DNA from: Venatoribacter pacificus
GTDB taxonomy: Bacteria > Pseudomonadota > Gammaproteobacteria > Pseudomonadales > Oceanobacteraceae
Direction of reading: 5' to 3'
Assembly: GCF_025318105.1 (NCBI RefSeq)
Contig: NZ_JAOANI010000015.1
Location: 558,001-622,000, forward strand
DNA length: 64,000 nt
In this document: positions 35,576 through 44,184 of the stretch, piece after piece
Layout: each line of letters opens with the position of its first letter
How positions within the stretch are numbered: position 1 is the first letter of the stretch
Translations under genes and position numbers: made by a program
The notes under the pieces: generated by a model
Told to the model about the DNA's origin: nothing
The model's database searches: none
Seen by the model: the letters and a program-made list of their open reading frames with translations, nothing else

Positions 35576-36022
35576 ATGGACGCGCGTCTGGATAGTAATA
35601 AAAAGCTGGTACACAATTTTGTTGAGCTGACCTGGAATCAGGGGCGCTTTAATCTGGCGCGTTCGCTGGTTGCCCGCGACTTCACCTACTATGCGAGCAT
35701 GGTCAATATGCCGCTGGGTCTGGATGGTATGGAGACCCTGATTCAGACTATCCGCAACTCTATGGAAGACTTTTCCATTGGGGTTGAAGAGGTGGTGTGT
35801 GAAGGCAATCTGGTGGTTACCCAATCGACCTTCAGTGGCACGCTTGTGCGCCCGCTGATGGGCTTTGAGCCTGTGGATAAGGTCATTGCCCTGCATGCGG
35901 CCACCTTCTGGCAGGTGCGCCACGGTATGATTCAGTCGGGCAACTCTTTGCTCGACACCGCAGACCTGTTTCATCAGGTGCGTAAAATCATGACACCCAA
36001 TGCCGTGGCTGCGGCGTTCTGA
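35576..36022 (+). CDS. SnoaL/NTF2-like fold protein
   Basis: A 148-residue protein resembling the SnoaL-like polyketide cyclase/NTF2 fold: an N-terminal helix (LVHNFVELTWNQGRFNLARS), then strands such as FTYYASM, EEVVCEGNLVVTQSTFSGT and ATFWQVRHGMI. Members include isomerases, cyclases and many of unknown role; no active-site set can be assigned. ATG 35576 has GGAG 6 nt upstream, better than the in-frame ATGs at 35528 and 35552. It ends 1 bp from the converging CDGSH gene. Confidence 0.72.
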   Translation: MDARLDSNKKLVHNFVELTWNQGRFNLARSLVARDFTYYASMVNMPLGLDGMETLIQTIRNSMEDFSIGVEEVVCEGNLVVTQSTFSGTLVRPLMGFEPVDKVIALHAATFWQVRHGMIQSGNSLLDTADLFHQVRKIMTPNAVAAAF

Positions 36023-36023
36023 G

Positions 36024-36302
36024 CTATTTACGGAAGTGGCTGAGTAAGTCCTGAGCCATTTCCCTGATCGCCTCCCGAATACTCATTTTATTGCGCGGAT
36101 TATGACTGCCATCGCAGTAGGGCATGGCCCCACTGCGTCCGCAGCTGCACAACCACACCAGTTGCTTCTGATCGCTGTGCAGGCTCAGCGGTCGGGGGCA
36201 ATTGTCGGCGGCAAAGGGTGCGCTGCTGCAGCGTCCGCACTGGCAAATCTGATAGCTCTGGTCTGCATTCAGGGTGACCACATGGGGCGTTATTTCATTC
36301 AT
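36024..36302 (-). CDS. CDGSH iron-sulfur domain protein
   Basis: A 92-residue protein with two CDGSH-type modules: CQCGRCSSAPFAADNC is degenerate (no terminal His), while CSCGRSGAMPYCDGSH is complete and should bind a 2Fe-2S cluster through three Cys and one His. The C-terminus is a charged helix. Bacterial members are small redox or cluster-transfer proteins of uncertain role. It overlaps the upstream EVE gene by 8 bp, so the two are probably translated together. Confidence 0.88.
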   Translation of the reverse strand: MNEITPHVVTLNADQSYQICQCGRCSSAPFAADNCPRPLSLHSDQKQLVWLCSCGRSGAMPYCDGSHNPRNKMSIREAIREMAQDLLSHFRK

Positions 36303-36774
36303 GGAAATGTCCGTCGTCGGCGGCCAGATGCAGAATATGCGACCATTCTTCAGCGCTTACCGGCTGAACGGAAAGGCGAGAACGGTTGAGCAGAGCCATT
36401 TCCTGCAGCGCACTGTCTTTGCGCATATCTTTCAGCGGAATGGGGTGTTTGAGTGCGCGCAGGGCTTCGACTTCGATGGTGATCCAGCGCGGATTGGCCG
36501 CATCGGATTTTGCATCAAAATAATCGGAGGCCGGATCAAACTGTGATGGATCGGCAAGTCCGGTGCGGGTAACGCGGCACACGCCGATAATTGCAGGCTC
36601 TTTACAGCTGGAATGGTAAAAAAACGCCAGATCTGAGACCTGGATCTCATCCCGCAGTATGTTCCGCGCTTGATAATTGCGCACGCCGTCCCATACTGTG
36701 CGCCTGCCTGGTGCGGCCTCAAGATGATAATAACTAAAAACGTCCGGCTCAGATTTCAGTAACCAGTGATTCAT
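36295..36774 (-). CDS. EVE (PUA-like) domain protein
   Basis: A 159-residue single-domain protein starting NHWLLKSEPDVFSYYHLEAA, with TVWDGVRNYQARNILRDEI and FFYHSSCKEPAIIGVCRV, the standard EVE signature. EVE domains bind modified bases in RNA or DNA. Stand-alone members are widespread in proteobacteria, where they are commonly near thymidine or 5-FCL/zapA loci, as here. Specific ligand unknown. Confidence 0.92.
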   Translation of the reverse strand: MNHWLLKSEPDVFSYYHLEAAPGRRTVWDGVRNYQARNILRDEIQVSDLAFFYHSSCKEPAIIGVCRVTRTGLADPSQFDPASDYFDAKSDAANPRWITIEVEALRALKHPIPLKDMRKDSALQEMALLNRSRLSVQPVSAEEWSHILHLAADDGHFHE

Positions 36775-36919
36775 ATTTTCTGACTATAAAGTGGTCCGAG
36801 TATTGCTCTCGCGAGAGGTGCCATTAATAAGCACGGGGCTGAGCGGTATGCGGCCAGCCTAGCATCCAATGATCACCGGTTCTAATCCGTTATGCGGAAT
36901 ACAGTAGGAACAATAACAA

Positions 36920-37045
36920 ATGAAAAAGCCAGATATCCTTATCCTTCTCAGCGTCATCGTTCTGTTGGGAGCTGCGGTGACGGGTATGACCAGTGAGGTC
37001 AAACGCCCGGCGTCACTGATGACGATGGAAAACAGCATTCGCTGA
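36920..37045 (+). CDS. 41-residue single-span membrane peptide
   Basis: A short frame: MKKPD, a hydrophobic segment of about 18 residues (ILILLSVIVLLGAAVTGM), then a polar tail ending ENSIR. AGGA lies 10 nt before the ATG. It sits alone between the divergent EVE gene and the convergent fau gene. The basic start, clean membrane span and ribosome-binding site support it being real; no family is recognised and homologs were not checked. Confidence 0.5.
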   Translation: MKKPDILILLSVIVLLGAAVTGMTSEVKRPASLMTMENSIR

Positions 37046-37061
37046 AGAGAGCACGTCGGAA

Positions 37062-37655
37062 TTATTCAGCGTAGGCCTGAAAACGATGCAGCCCTGCATC
37101 GGTGGCAATGGCTGTCAGCGGGATATCCCAGTCTTCAGCGGGTAGTGCCGCTGTCTTTTGTAATTCATAGGCACAGCCAATCAGCCGGGGTTTGTTTCCG
37201 GGCTGGCGGCTGAAGGCCAGTGTGCGGTCATAAAATCCGCCGCCCATTCCCAGCCGGTTGCCATCTTTATCAAAGGCAACCAACGGCATACAGATCAGAT
37301 GAATAAAACGTGCTGGCATGGCCCGGTGGCCGGCAAAGTCTGGCTCGCTGATACCAAAACGGTTTTTCACCATGCGGCTCTGGCGGTTAAACGGCAGAAA
37401 GCTCAGATGTCCTTTGCGCAGCGGATGCAGTACCGGCAGGTAGAGGGTTTTGCCACGGCGCTGTAAATCGCGGATAAAGACTGAAGTATCAATTTCACCA
37501 TCGTTGGTGAGATAGACGGCAATATGACGGGAATGCTGAAAGTGAGCAGACTGACGCAGAGCGCGCAGCAGATGCCTGGCGGCCTGTTCACGCTGGCGGC
37601 GGTTAAGCGCGCGGCGCTGGCGGCGCATGTGCCGGCGTAGTTCGGTTTTATTCAT
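37062..37655 (-). CDS. fau: 5-formyltetrahydrofolate cyclo-ligase
   Basis: A 197-residue cytosolic enzyme that converts 5-formyl-THF to 5,10-methenyl-THF using ATP. Motifs: LRRHMRRQRRAL at the start, ICMPLVAFDKDGNRLGMGGGFYDRTL at the core. The frame runs on to 37733 but that part is the 6S RNA gene; ATG 37655 (MNKTELRRHM) is the family start. The linkage to 6S RNA upstream is conserved in proteobacteria, and both are transcribed together. Confidence 0.95.
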   Translation of the reverse strand: MNKTELRRHMRRQRRALNRRQREQAARHLLRALRQSAHFQHSRHIAVYLTNDGEIDTSVFIRDLQRRGKTLYLPVLHPLRKGHLSFLPFNRQSRMVKNRFGISEPDFAGHRAMPARFIHLICMPLVAFDKDGNRLGMGGGFYDRTLAFSRQPGNKPRLIGCAYELQKTAALPAEDWDIPLTAIATDAGLHRFQAYAE

Positions 37656-37679
37656 CGGAATTAAACGCAGAAATGGGAA

Positions 37680-37860
37680 GAGCTCCCCACTGTGCCGCTG
37701 TCGTAAATAAAGGCCTTGAACCCTGTGGTCCAAGGTGGCAGGCCAGACACTGAATCAGGCTTTCCGGCGGGCGGACATGCACACATCAGCGAGTGAAACC
37801 TTCCATAAAAAAAACATCGGCTCAGGACTTTATCGACTGGCAAACACCCCAGGGAGCAGG
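37680..37860 (-). ncRNA. ssrS: 6S RNA
   Basis: About 180 nt, read on the minus strand. The 5' end GCTCCC (37857-37852) pairs with GGGGAGC (37688-37682) to form the terminal stem. Conserved parts include CCTGAGCCGAT and the 3' segment with ACCTTGGACC and AGGGTTCAAGG, as in E. coli ssrS. It lies directly upstream of fau. 6S RNA mimics an open promoter and binds sigma-70 RNA polymerase in stationary phase. Ends are estimated from pairing, within a few bases. AlgQ/Rsd, which also targets sigma-70, is encoded 28 kb away. Confidence 0.92.
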
Positions 37861-37863
37861 CGA

Positions 37864-37869
37864 AGTATA
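37864..37869 (-). promoter_or_regulatory. -10 box of ssrS
   Basis: TATACT on the minus strand lies 6-7 bp before the predicted 5' end of 6S RNA. The -35 region is poor. Confidence 0.6.
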
Positions 37870-37923
37870 TCAGAGATAATCGTGAAAAAATGAAGATTTT
37901 GTAATGAAAGCGGCGCTACAGAA

Positions 37924-38238
37924 TCACAACTCCAGCTGCAGATTCTGTTCCAATGCTTCGTCGATGGCGCTGTGCATCTTATCCAGATCGCGCTTCATCT
38001 GCTGGTGTTCGGCTTCCAGCTCGCGCAGTTGGTGGGCGATATTGAGTGCTGCAATCACCGCAACGCGATCGGTGCCCAGCACTTTTCCGGCAGAGGAGCC
38101 GGCATTCTTTATTTCGGACATTTTTTCGTTGAGATAACGCGCGGCATCACGCAGCTTCTCTTCAGCACCATCCGGACAATTGATACGGTACTCACGATCC
38201 AGAATTTGTAATTCCAGCGTTTTGGACGGGTTAGCCAC
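37924..38238 (-). CDS. zapA: Cell division protein ZapA
   Basis: A 104-residue Z-ring-associated protein that crosslinks FtsZ filaments. The N-terminal beta part is TLELQILDREYRINCPDG, the middle AARYLNEKMSEIK and GTDRVAVIAALNIAHQL, the C-terminus a coiled coil. The start is GTG, with GGAG 8 nt upstream. It overlaps the stop of the TIGR02449 gene by 8 bp. Confidence 0.94.
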   Translation of the reverse strand: MANPSKTLELQILDREYRINCPDGAEEKLRDAARYLNEKMSEIKNAGSSAGKVLGTDRVAVIAALNIAHQLRELEAEHQQMKRDLDKMHSAIDEALEQNLQLEL

Positions 38239-38452
38239 TATTGCGCTCCAGCGTTTGCAGACGGGTAATCATTTCATTGACCTTGCGACGGGCAATTTCG
38301 TTCTGCTGCATCAGTTTTGCACGCTCGGCCTGCCAGCTCGCTTCGGCAGCACGCATGGATTTATTCTGCTCGCGCAGTGCCTGGTGCACGGTCAGCAGTT
38401 TTTCGATCTTACGCTGCAGGCTCTGGAGTTCAGGATTTTGCATTGCCATCAT
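38231..38452 (-). CDS. TIGR02449 family small coiled-coil protein
   Basis: A 73-residue, almost entirely coiled-coil protein (LQSLQRKIEKLLTVHQALR ... LMQQNEIARRKVNEMITRLQ), matching TIGR02449, which commonly precedes zapA in gammaproteobacteria. Resemblance to ZapB in style suggests a division role by association; this is inference. Three ATGs are clustered at 38452, 38449 and 38443 with no clear ribosome-binding site, so the exact start is open. Confidence 0.8.
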   Translation of the reverse strand: MMAMQNPELQSLQRKIEKLLTVHQALREQNKSMRAAEASWQAERAKLMQQNEIARRKVNEMITRLQTLERNSG

Positions 38453-38609
38453 AGTGGTAGTGAGAACAGGGTTACTATAAGAGGCTGCTGCCAGCGGGGT
38501 CAATCGGCGACGGCGGCTTTGCCGCTTTATTCCCGCCGCTTCCGGCATTTGCGCATACTTTCGCGGCAGCAATGATAGAATGACGGCTTTCCCTCCCGTT
38601 GAGGACGTT

Positions 38610-39161
38610 ATGACGATCGAATTTTCTGCAGCCGCTGATCTGTGGCTGGAATCCCGCTGCTACCAGACTCCATCCGCCCTGCATGGCTGGCTGACCGGCT
38701 ATCTTGCTTCCGGTGCGCGGCTTAAACCGGCCGACTGGTTAGTGGAAGCTCAGGAATATCTGGAGCTGGAAGATGCCCCTGAAGCACCACTGCAATCTTT
38801 TTTGCAGACGTTTTACGATGACGTTCTGGTGGGACTGAGCGGTGAGTCGATGGAATTCAGTGTGCTGTTGCCGGCCGATGAAGATGCCGATATCGACGAG
38901 CAGGTTGAATGCCTGGCACAGTGGAGCAAAGGCTTCCTCGATGGCTTTGGTGCTTCCGGCCAGATTCAGGGCAAGGTGCCGGAAGATGTGATGGAAGTGC
39001 TGCAGGATCTGGATGCCTTCTCGCAGGCGTCACTGGACGATCCACAAGACCCACAGAACGAAATGCTCTATCTGGAACTGGCCGAACATGCCCGTGTTGC
39101 CGCGCTCACGGTCTTTTACGGTATGAACAAAGCCGCACCGGCAACCAAAACCCTGCACTGA
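38610..39161 (+). CDS. ygfB: UPF0149 family protein YgfB
   Basis: A 183-residue acidic helical protein with LHGWLTGYLASGARL, a WSKGFLDGFGASG segment and a C-terminal YLELAEHARVAALTVFYGM, all typical of YgfB/UPF0149. A YgfB homolog in Pseudomonas modulates beta-lactam resistance gene expression; the role here is unknown. ATG 38610 has GAGG upstream; the frame is open to 38580. It starts the ygfB-pepP-ubiH-ubiI operon, the same order as in E. coli. Confidence 0.9.
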   Translation: MTIEFSAAADLWLESRCYQTPSALHGWLTGYLASGARLKPADWLVEAQEYLELEDAPEAPLQSFLQTFYDDVLVGLSGESMEFSVLLPADEDADIDEQVECLAQWSKGFLDGFGASGQIQGKVPEDVMEVLQDLDAFSQASLDDPQDPQNEMLYLELAEHARVAALTVFYGMNKAAPATKTLH

Positions 39162-39185
39162 TCTGCACGCATTGACGAGGTGATG

Positions 39186-40499
39186 ATGAAACTCGATGTC
39201 CGCGAATACGCCAAACGCCGCCGCCAGCTGATGGAGCTGATGAGCCCGAACAGCATTGCTATTGTGCCATCTGCGCCGGTCACGGTGCGTAACCGCGACG
39301 TGGAGCATCCTTTCCGTCAGGACAGCGACTTCTATTACTTGTCCGGCTTTGCTGAAGAGCATGCCGTGTTGGTTCTGATTCCCGGCCGTGAGCATGGCGA
39401 ATACGTGCTGTTCTGTCAGGAAAAAATCAAAGAGCAGGAAATCTGGACCGGCCGCCGCGTCGGCCCGGAAGCCGCGCCTGAGGTGCTGGGCTGTGATGAT
39501 GCTTTCCCGATCAGCGATATAGACGACATCCTGCCCGGCCTGATCGAAGGCAAAGACCGCATCTACGCCAGTTTGGGTGTCAGCCCGAACTTTGATAACC
39601 AGCTGATGCAGTGGGTTAACCATATCAAAACTCAGGTGCGTAACGGCGCCACGCCGCCGCACGAGTTCAGTGCGCTGGATCATTTATTACACGATCAGCG
39701 TCTGATTAAATCCCCTGCAGAAATTAAGGTTATGCAGAAGGCCGCCGACATCAGCGCCGAAGCGCACACCCGTGCTATGCAGATGGTCAAGCCGGGCATG
39801 TTCGAGTTTGAGCTGGAAGCCGAGATTATGCGCACCTTTATGGCCGCTGGCAGCCGCTGGCCGGCGTATCCGTCGATTGTGGGGGCCGGTGATAACGCCT
39901 GCATTCTGCATTACACCCACAACAATATGGCGATTAAAGACGGCGACCTGATTCTGATCGACGCCGGTTGTGAGCTGGACTACTACGCCGCCGATATTAC
40001 CCGCACCTTCCCGGCTAACGGTAAATTCAGCGCCGAGCAGAAGGCGATGTACCAGCTGGTGCTGGATGCGCAGTATGCCGCGATTGAGCAGATCAAAGCC
40101 GGTAATCACTGGAATCAGCCGCACGAAGCGGCGGTACGGGTGCTGGTCGAAGGGCTGGTGCAGCACGGCCTGCTCAGTGGCGATGTCGACGAGCTGATTG
40201 AGAATCAGGAATACCGCCAGTTCTACATGCATAAAACCGGTCACTGGCTGGGTATGGATGTGCACGATGTCGGCGAATACCGCATCGGTGGTGAGTGGCG
40301 CATTCTCGAAGAAGGCATGGTGATGACCGTTGAGCCGGGTCTGTATATCTCGCCGGACGATGAAACGGTGGACGCCAAATGGCGCGGCATCGGCATCCGC
40401 ATCGAAGACGATGTGGTGGTGACCAAAAGCGGCTGCAAAGTCCTGACCGCTGCCGTTGTTAAAGAGATTGATGATATTGAAGCCCTGATGGCGGGCTGA
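39186..40499 (+). CDS. pepP: Xaa-Pro aminopeptidase PepP
   Basis: A 437-residue creatinase-fold metallopeptidase removing N-terminal residues before proline. The N-terminal domain begins LDVREYAKRRRQLMELM. The metal site is assembled from DAGCELDYYAADITRTFP (two Asp), HKTGHWLGMDVHD (His), MTVEPGLY (Glu) and GIRIEDDVVV (Glu). ATG 39186 has GAGG 5 nt upstream. It is 8 bp from ubiH, so the operon is tight. Confidence 0.95.
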   Translation: MKLDVREYAKRRRQLMELMSPNSIAIVPSAPVTVRNRDVEHPFRQDSDFYYLSGFAEEHAVLVLIPGREHGEYVLFCQEKIKEQEIWTGRRVGPEAAPEVLGCDDAFPISDIDDILPGLIEGKDRIYASLGVSPNFDNQLMQWVNHIKTQVRNGATPPHEFSALDHLLHDQRLIKSPAEIKVMQKAADISAEAHTRAMQMVKPGMFEFELEAEIMRTFMAAGSRWPAYPSIVGAGDNACILHYTHNNMAIKDGDLILIDAGCELDYYAADITRTFPANGKFSAEQKAMYQLVLDAQYAAIEQIKAGNHWNQPHEAAVRVLVEGLVQHGLLSGDVDELIENQEYRQFYMHKTGHWLGMDVHDVGEYRIGGEWRILEEGMVMTVEPGLYISPDDETVDAKWRGIGIRIEDDVVVTKSGCKVLTAAVVKEIDDIEALMAG

Positions 40500-40507
40500 G
40501 GAACAGC

Positions 40508-41761
40508 ATGAGCAAGCACATCCCGCAGTCTGACATTGTGGTACTGGGCGCCGGCATGGTCGGTGCCAGTCTGGTGCATCTGTTAAAACCGGCGCTGGCG
40601 CGCGGGATGAGCCTGACCTTAATCGACCGTCAGGCGCTGAACTGGGATGGTGATATTGCCAGCCGTCCGCCCAGCTTTGATGGCCGGGCGACGGCGTTGT
40701 CGTACGGTACACAACAGATTCTCAGTCAGCTGGGTGTGTGGGGCCTGATGGCTGAACGCGCCTGTGCCATCGAGCATATTCAGGTCTCTGATCAGGGCCG
40801 CTTTGGCCAGACCCAGCTGCACGCCAGTGAACAGAATGCCGAGGCCCTGGGTTATATCGTTGAAAACGCCGTGATTGGTCAGGGCCTTTTAAGCGGACTG
40901 GAACAGCCGGGCGTCAGTATCAAAGCCCCGGCCCAGGTGCAGGGCGTACAGATGAACGCTGACGGCGCGCTGCTGACCTTCGATAACGGCGAACAACTGC
41001 AGGCCAGTCTGCTGGTGCTGGCCGATGGTGCGCGTTCAGCGTTGGCGCAGCAGCTGGGTATTCAGCATGAACGCCGCGCTTATGGCACCCATGCGCTGGT
41101 GACTCAGGTTGAGGTCGACCGTGAACACGGTCACTGGGCGTATGAGCGCTTCAGTGAAGATGGCCCGATTGCTTTTCTGCCGCTGAATAAAAAAGACTTC
41201 GCCGTGGTGTGGACGCTGGCCGATGACCAGATTGAACAGGTCAAAGCCTTGCCCGAAGCCGAATTCCTTGCCCGTCTGCAGCAACAGATCGGATATCGTC
41301 TGGGACGTTTAATGCGTGTCGGCGAACGCGCCAGCTACCCGCTGGCACTGGTGCAGAGTAAAGAGCAGGTGCGGCGTTCGCTGGTATTACTCGGCAACGC
41401 GGCGCACAGTCTGCATCCGGTCGCCGGACAAGGCTTTAACCTCGCACTGCGCGATGCCGCCGTACTGGCCGAATACCTCAACCACGCCTGGCAGCAGAAT
41501 CAGCCGCTGGGCGATCTGGCGTTATTACAGGCTTACGAGCAACAGCAGCAGGCTGACCAGCGCAACACCATCATGGCCAGCGATCTGTTGCCACGCTTGT
41601 TTGGTTCAAAACTGCCGGGTATGGCGCTGCTGCGCGATGCTGGCCTGCTCAGCATGTCGGCCCTGCCAACCGCGCGCAAGCTCTTTACCCGTCATGCGAT
41701 GGGTTTAGGACAACGGGCCGCTAAGCTTCCGGCCACGCCGCTTTCAGGAGAATCTGCATGA
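40508..41761 (+). CDS. ubiH: 2-octaprenyl-6-methoxyphenyl hydroxylase UbiH
   Basis: A 417-residue FAD monooxygenase of ubiquinone synthesis. The dinucleotide site VVLGAGMVGASLVHLL is at the N-terminus, DGARSALAQQLG is mid-protein and GNAAHSLHPVAGQGFNLALRD is the third FAD motif. Its place after pepP, and overlap by 4 bp with a second paralog, matches ubiH-ubiI. UbiH and UbiI assignment rests on gene order, as the two are close paralogs. Confidence 0.92.
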   Translation: MSKHIPQSDIVVLGAGMVGASLVHLLKPALARGMSLTLIDRQALNWDGDIASRPPSFDGRATALSYGTQQILSQLGVWGLMAERACAIEHIQVSDQGRFGQTQLHASEQNAEALGYIVENAVIGQGLLSGLEQPGVSIKAPAQVQGVQMNADGALLTFDNGEQLQASLLVLADGARSALAQQLGIQHERRAYGTHALVTQVEVDREHGHWAYERFSEDGPIAFLPLNKKDFAVVWTLADDQIEQVKALPEAEFLARLQQQIGYRLGRLMRVGERASYPLALVQSKEQVRRSLVLLGNAAHSLHPVAGQGFNLALRDAAVLAEYLNHAWQQNQPLGDLALLQAYEQQQQADQRNTIMASDLLPRLFGSKLPGMALLRDAGLLSMSALPTARKLFTRHAMGLGQRAAKLPATPLSGESA

Positions 41762-42966
41762 ACTATGACGTCGTGATTGTTGGTGCCGGACTGGTGGGGC
41801 AGGCGATTGCCAGCGCGCTGGTGCAGGGGGCACAGCAAAAGCCTTTGCGCATTGCCCTGATTGATCCGGCGTTCCGCACACAGGCTCCGGCCAGCGGCAG
41901 CGAACTGGCCGATTATGATTTGCGCGTGTCGGCGTTAACCGCCAAAACCCAGGCTTTCTTAACCCGTCTGGGCGCCTGGCAGAAGATTCCGCCGCAGCGT
42001 CTCAGTCCTTACACCGGCATGCACGTCTGGGATGCTGAAGGCACAGGTTCTGTGACCTTCGATGCCGCCGATCTGCATGCTCCCTGTCTGGGTCATATCG
42101 TCGAAAACCGGCAAACGTTGTGGGCGATCCAGCAGTGCCTGCAGGAAACGCAGGGCGTGGATGTACTGACGCAGAAAGTTCGCTACCTCGATAACCGTGA
42201 CGCCGAAGGTTACACCCCGGTCGTACTGGAAAACGATGACAGGTTGCTGGCCAGACTGGTGATTGGTGCTGATGGTGCACTATCGCGGGTGCGCCAGTGG
42301 GCTGGTCTGCCGACCACCGAGTGGGATTATGGCCATCACGCCATTGTTGCCACAGTACGGCTTGAACAACCGCTGCTGGCGACCGCCTGGCAGCGCTTCC
42401 GCCCTGAAGGGCCGCTGGCGTTACTGCCGCTGCCGGGTGATGAACATCTGGCGTCTATCGTCTGGTCGACTTCGCCGGCGGAAGCCGATGCGGTACTGGC
42501 GATGGATGAAGCCGGCTTTAACGCCGCTCTGACTCAGGCGTTTGAAGGGCGTTTGGGGCAGGTGCTGGCCAGCTCGGCCAAAGCCCGCTTCCCGCTGCGC
42601 CAGCGTCATGCCCGGGATTACTGGTGTGAAGGCGTGGTGTTGGCCGGTGATGCCGCACATACCATTCATCCGCTGGCCGGACAGGGTGTGAACCTGGGCT
42701 TTAAAGATGCCGAAACCCTGGCGGAAGAAATCCTGCGAGCGCACAGCAAAGGGTTGGATCTTGGTGGTGAGCTGGTGCTCAGCCGTTATCAGCGCCGCCG
42801 TCAGGCCGACAACCTCAGCACCATGGCGGCGATGGAAGGCTTTAAGCAGCTGTTCGCTGCTGATCAGCCATTGCTGCGTTTATTACGCAACGAAGGGATG
42901 CGCCTGTTCGACAAACTGTTGCCGGTTAAGCAGCACGTAATGATGAAAGCGATGGGACTGGATTGA
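41758..42966 (+). CDS. ubiI: Ubiquinone hydroxylase UbiI (VisC)
   Basis: A 402-residue FAD monooxygenase, paralog of UbiH: VIVGAGLVGQAIASAL, DGALSRVRQWAGL and GDAAHTIHPLAGQGVNLGFKD. In E. coli UbiI hydroxylates C5 of the ubiquinone ring. The ATG overlaps the ubiH stop (ATGA), indicating translational coupling. A strong bidirectional terminator ends the operon and that of the converging htpX. Confidence 0.92.
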   Translation: MNYDVVIVGAGLVGQAIASALVQGAQQKPLRIALIDPAFRTQAPASGSELADYDLRVSALTAKTQAFLTRLGAWQKIPPQRLSPYTGMHVWDAEGTGSVTFDAADLHAPCLGHIVENRQTLWAIQQCLQETQGVDVLTQKVRYLDNRDAEGYTPVVLENDDRLLARLVIGADGALSRVRQWAGLPTTEWDYGHHAIVATVRLEQPLLATAWQRFRPEGPLALLPLPGDEHLASIVWSTSPAEADAVLAMDEAGFNAALTQAFEGRLGQVLASSAKARFPLRQRHARDYWCEGVVLAGDAAHTIHPLAGQGVNLGFKDAETLAEEILRAHSKGLDLGGELVLSRYQRRRQADNLSTMAAMEGFKQLFAADQPLLRLLRNEGMRLFDKLLPVKQHVMMKAMGLD

Positions 42967-42981
42967 TCGAGCTAGCCGGAT

Positions 42982-43011
42982 AAAAAACGAGCCTCAATTG
43001 AGGCTCGTTTT
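42982..43011. terminator. Bidirectional terminator between ubiI and htpX
   Basis: AAAACGAGCCTCAA (42984-42997) meets its perfect complement TTGAGGCTCGTTTT (42998-43011); a 14-bp palindrome with A- and T-runs. Confidence 0.92.
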
Positions 43012-43034
43012 CGTTGGTTTTCCTGCAGGCAGAA

Positions 43035-43922
43035 TTAACGGCCGTACTGCTCACGCAGCGCCTGAATACGACGTTCCAGCGGCGGGTGAGTGGAGAACAG
43101 GGCAGACATCTTGCCTTCGCCACCGATACCAAAGGCCACCAGTTCACCGTTCAGTTCGCTTGGCTGGTCGTAGGTTTGCTGCAGGGCAGCCAGCGCGCTG
43201 ATCATTGCGGCCGGGCTGACCAGCTCGGCACCGGCCTGGTCGGCACGGAATTCACGGCGACGGCTGAACCAGGCAACGATGGTCGAAGCCAGAATGCCCA
43301 GTACGATCTCGGCGATAAAGGTCGTCACATAGAATGCGATGCCCGGACCGTCTTCATTCTTGAATACCGCACGATCGACGAAGTTACCGATAATACGGGC
43401 GAAGAACATTACAAAGGCGTTCACCACACCCTGAATCAGGGTCAGGGTAATCATATCGCCGTTGGCAACGTGGCCGATTTCGTGGCCCAGCACTGCCTTG
43501 ATCTGCTCTTTATCCATACGCTGCAGCAGGCCGGTCGATACCGCGACCAGTGCATTGTTGCGGTTCCAGCCGGTAGCAAAGGCGTTAGGCGCCGCCGAAC
43601 CGAAGATACCCACTTCCGGCATACCGATACCGGCTTTGTCAGCCAGTTCTTTTACTGTGCTCAGCAGCCACTGTTCACCGGCATTTTGCGGCTGATCGAT
43701 GATTTGTACGCCCATTGTGCGCTTCGCCATCCACTTGGACAGCAGCAGCGAGATCACCGAACCGACCATACCGAACACTAAACAGAACACCAGCAGGTTG
43801 CCGAGGTTCAGGCCATTGCCGCTGCGTTCCAGGTAACTGCCCACACCGAGCAGCGACAGGGTAACGCTCGCCACCAGAACAACGGCTAAGTTGGTGGCCA
43901 GAAACAGAATAATGCGCAACAT
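43035..43922 (-). CDS. htpX: Membrane zinc protease HtpX
   Basis: A 295-residue inner-membrane M48 metalloprotease. Two N-terminal membrane helices, then the zinc motif HEIGH near residue 140 and two more hydrophobic segments; C-terminal STHPPLERRIQAL is conserved. It degrades misfolded membrane proteins. In E. coli it is under Cpx control; CpxRA is encoded in this window but no clear GTAAA-N5-GTAAA box was found upstream. Confidence 0.95.
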   Translation of the reverse strand: MLRIILFLATNLAVVLVASVTLSLLGVGSYLERSGNGLNLGNLLVFCLVFGMVGSVISLLLSKWMAKRTMGVQIIDQPQNAGEQWLLSTVKELADKAGIGMPEVGIFGSAAPNAFATGWNRNNALVAVSTGLLQRMDKEQIKAVLGHEIGHVANGDMITLTLIQGVVNAFVMFFARIIGNFVDRAVFKNEDGPGIAFYVTTFIAEIVLGILASTIVAWFSRRREFRADQAGAELVSPAAMISALAALQQTYDQPSELNGELVAFGIGGEGKMSALFSTHPPLERRIQALREQYGR

Positions 43923-43961
43923 GTGCGACTCCTTTAAGGGTTGTTCTCAGTGGTTCCACGA

Positions 43962-43987
43962 GTGCTCAACAGAACAGATTTGAGCAC
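43962..43987. promoter_or_regulatory. Inverted repeat upstream of htpX
   Basis: GTGCTCAA (43962-43969) and TTGAGCAC (43980-43987) form a perfect 8-bp inverted repeat with a 10-bp centre, 40-65 bp upstream of the htpX start. The layout suits a dimeric repressor or activator; which one is unknown. The rest of the 262-bp gap to the next gene shows nothing clear. Confidence 0.45.
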
Positions 43988-44184
43988 GGATTTATGACAG
44001 CAAGAATGGTGATTTTTCCGCAGTTTTCAAGCGGGATTATTGTCAGGAAGGGTAATTATGGCGGTTATTCCTTTGCACTGTTATTAAAAGTGCTGCGCTT
44101 AAATGATAGTTGTCTTAATTAATGCTGTGACTGGCCGATAAACAGTTAAATCACAACTCATCATCACAGGTCAGGGATCAGACC

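Noticed and set aside
39687..40712. 341-residue ORF antisense to pepP
   Set aside because: Runs across the pepP-ubiH border, where the plus-strand genes are certain.
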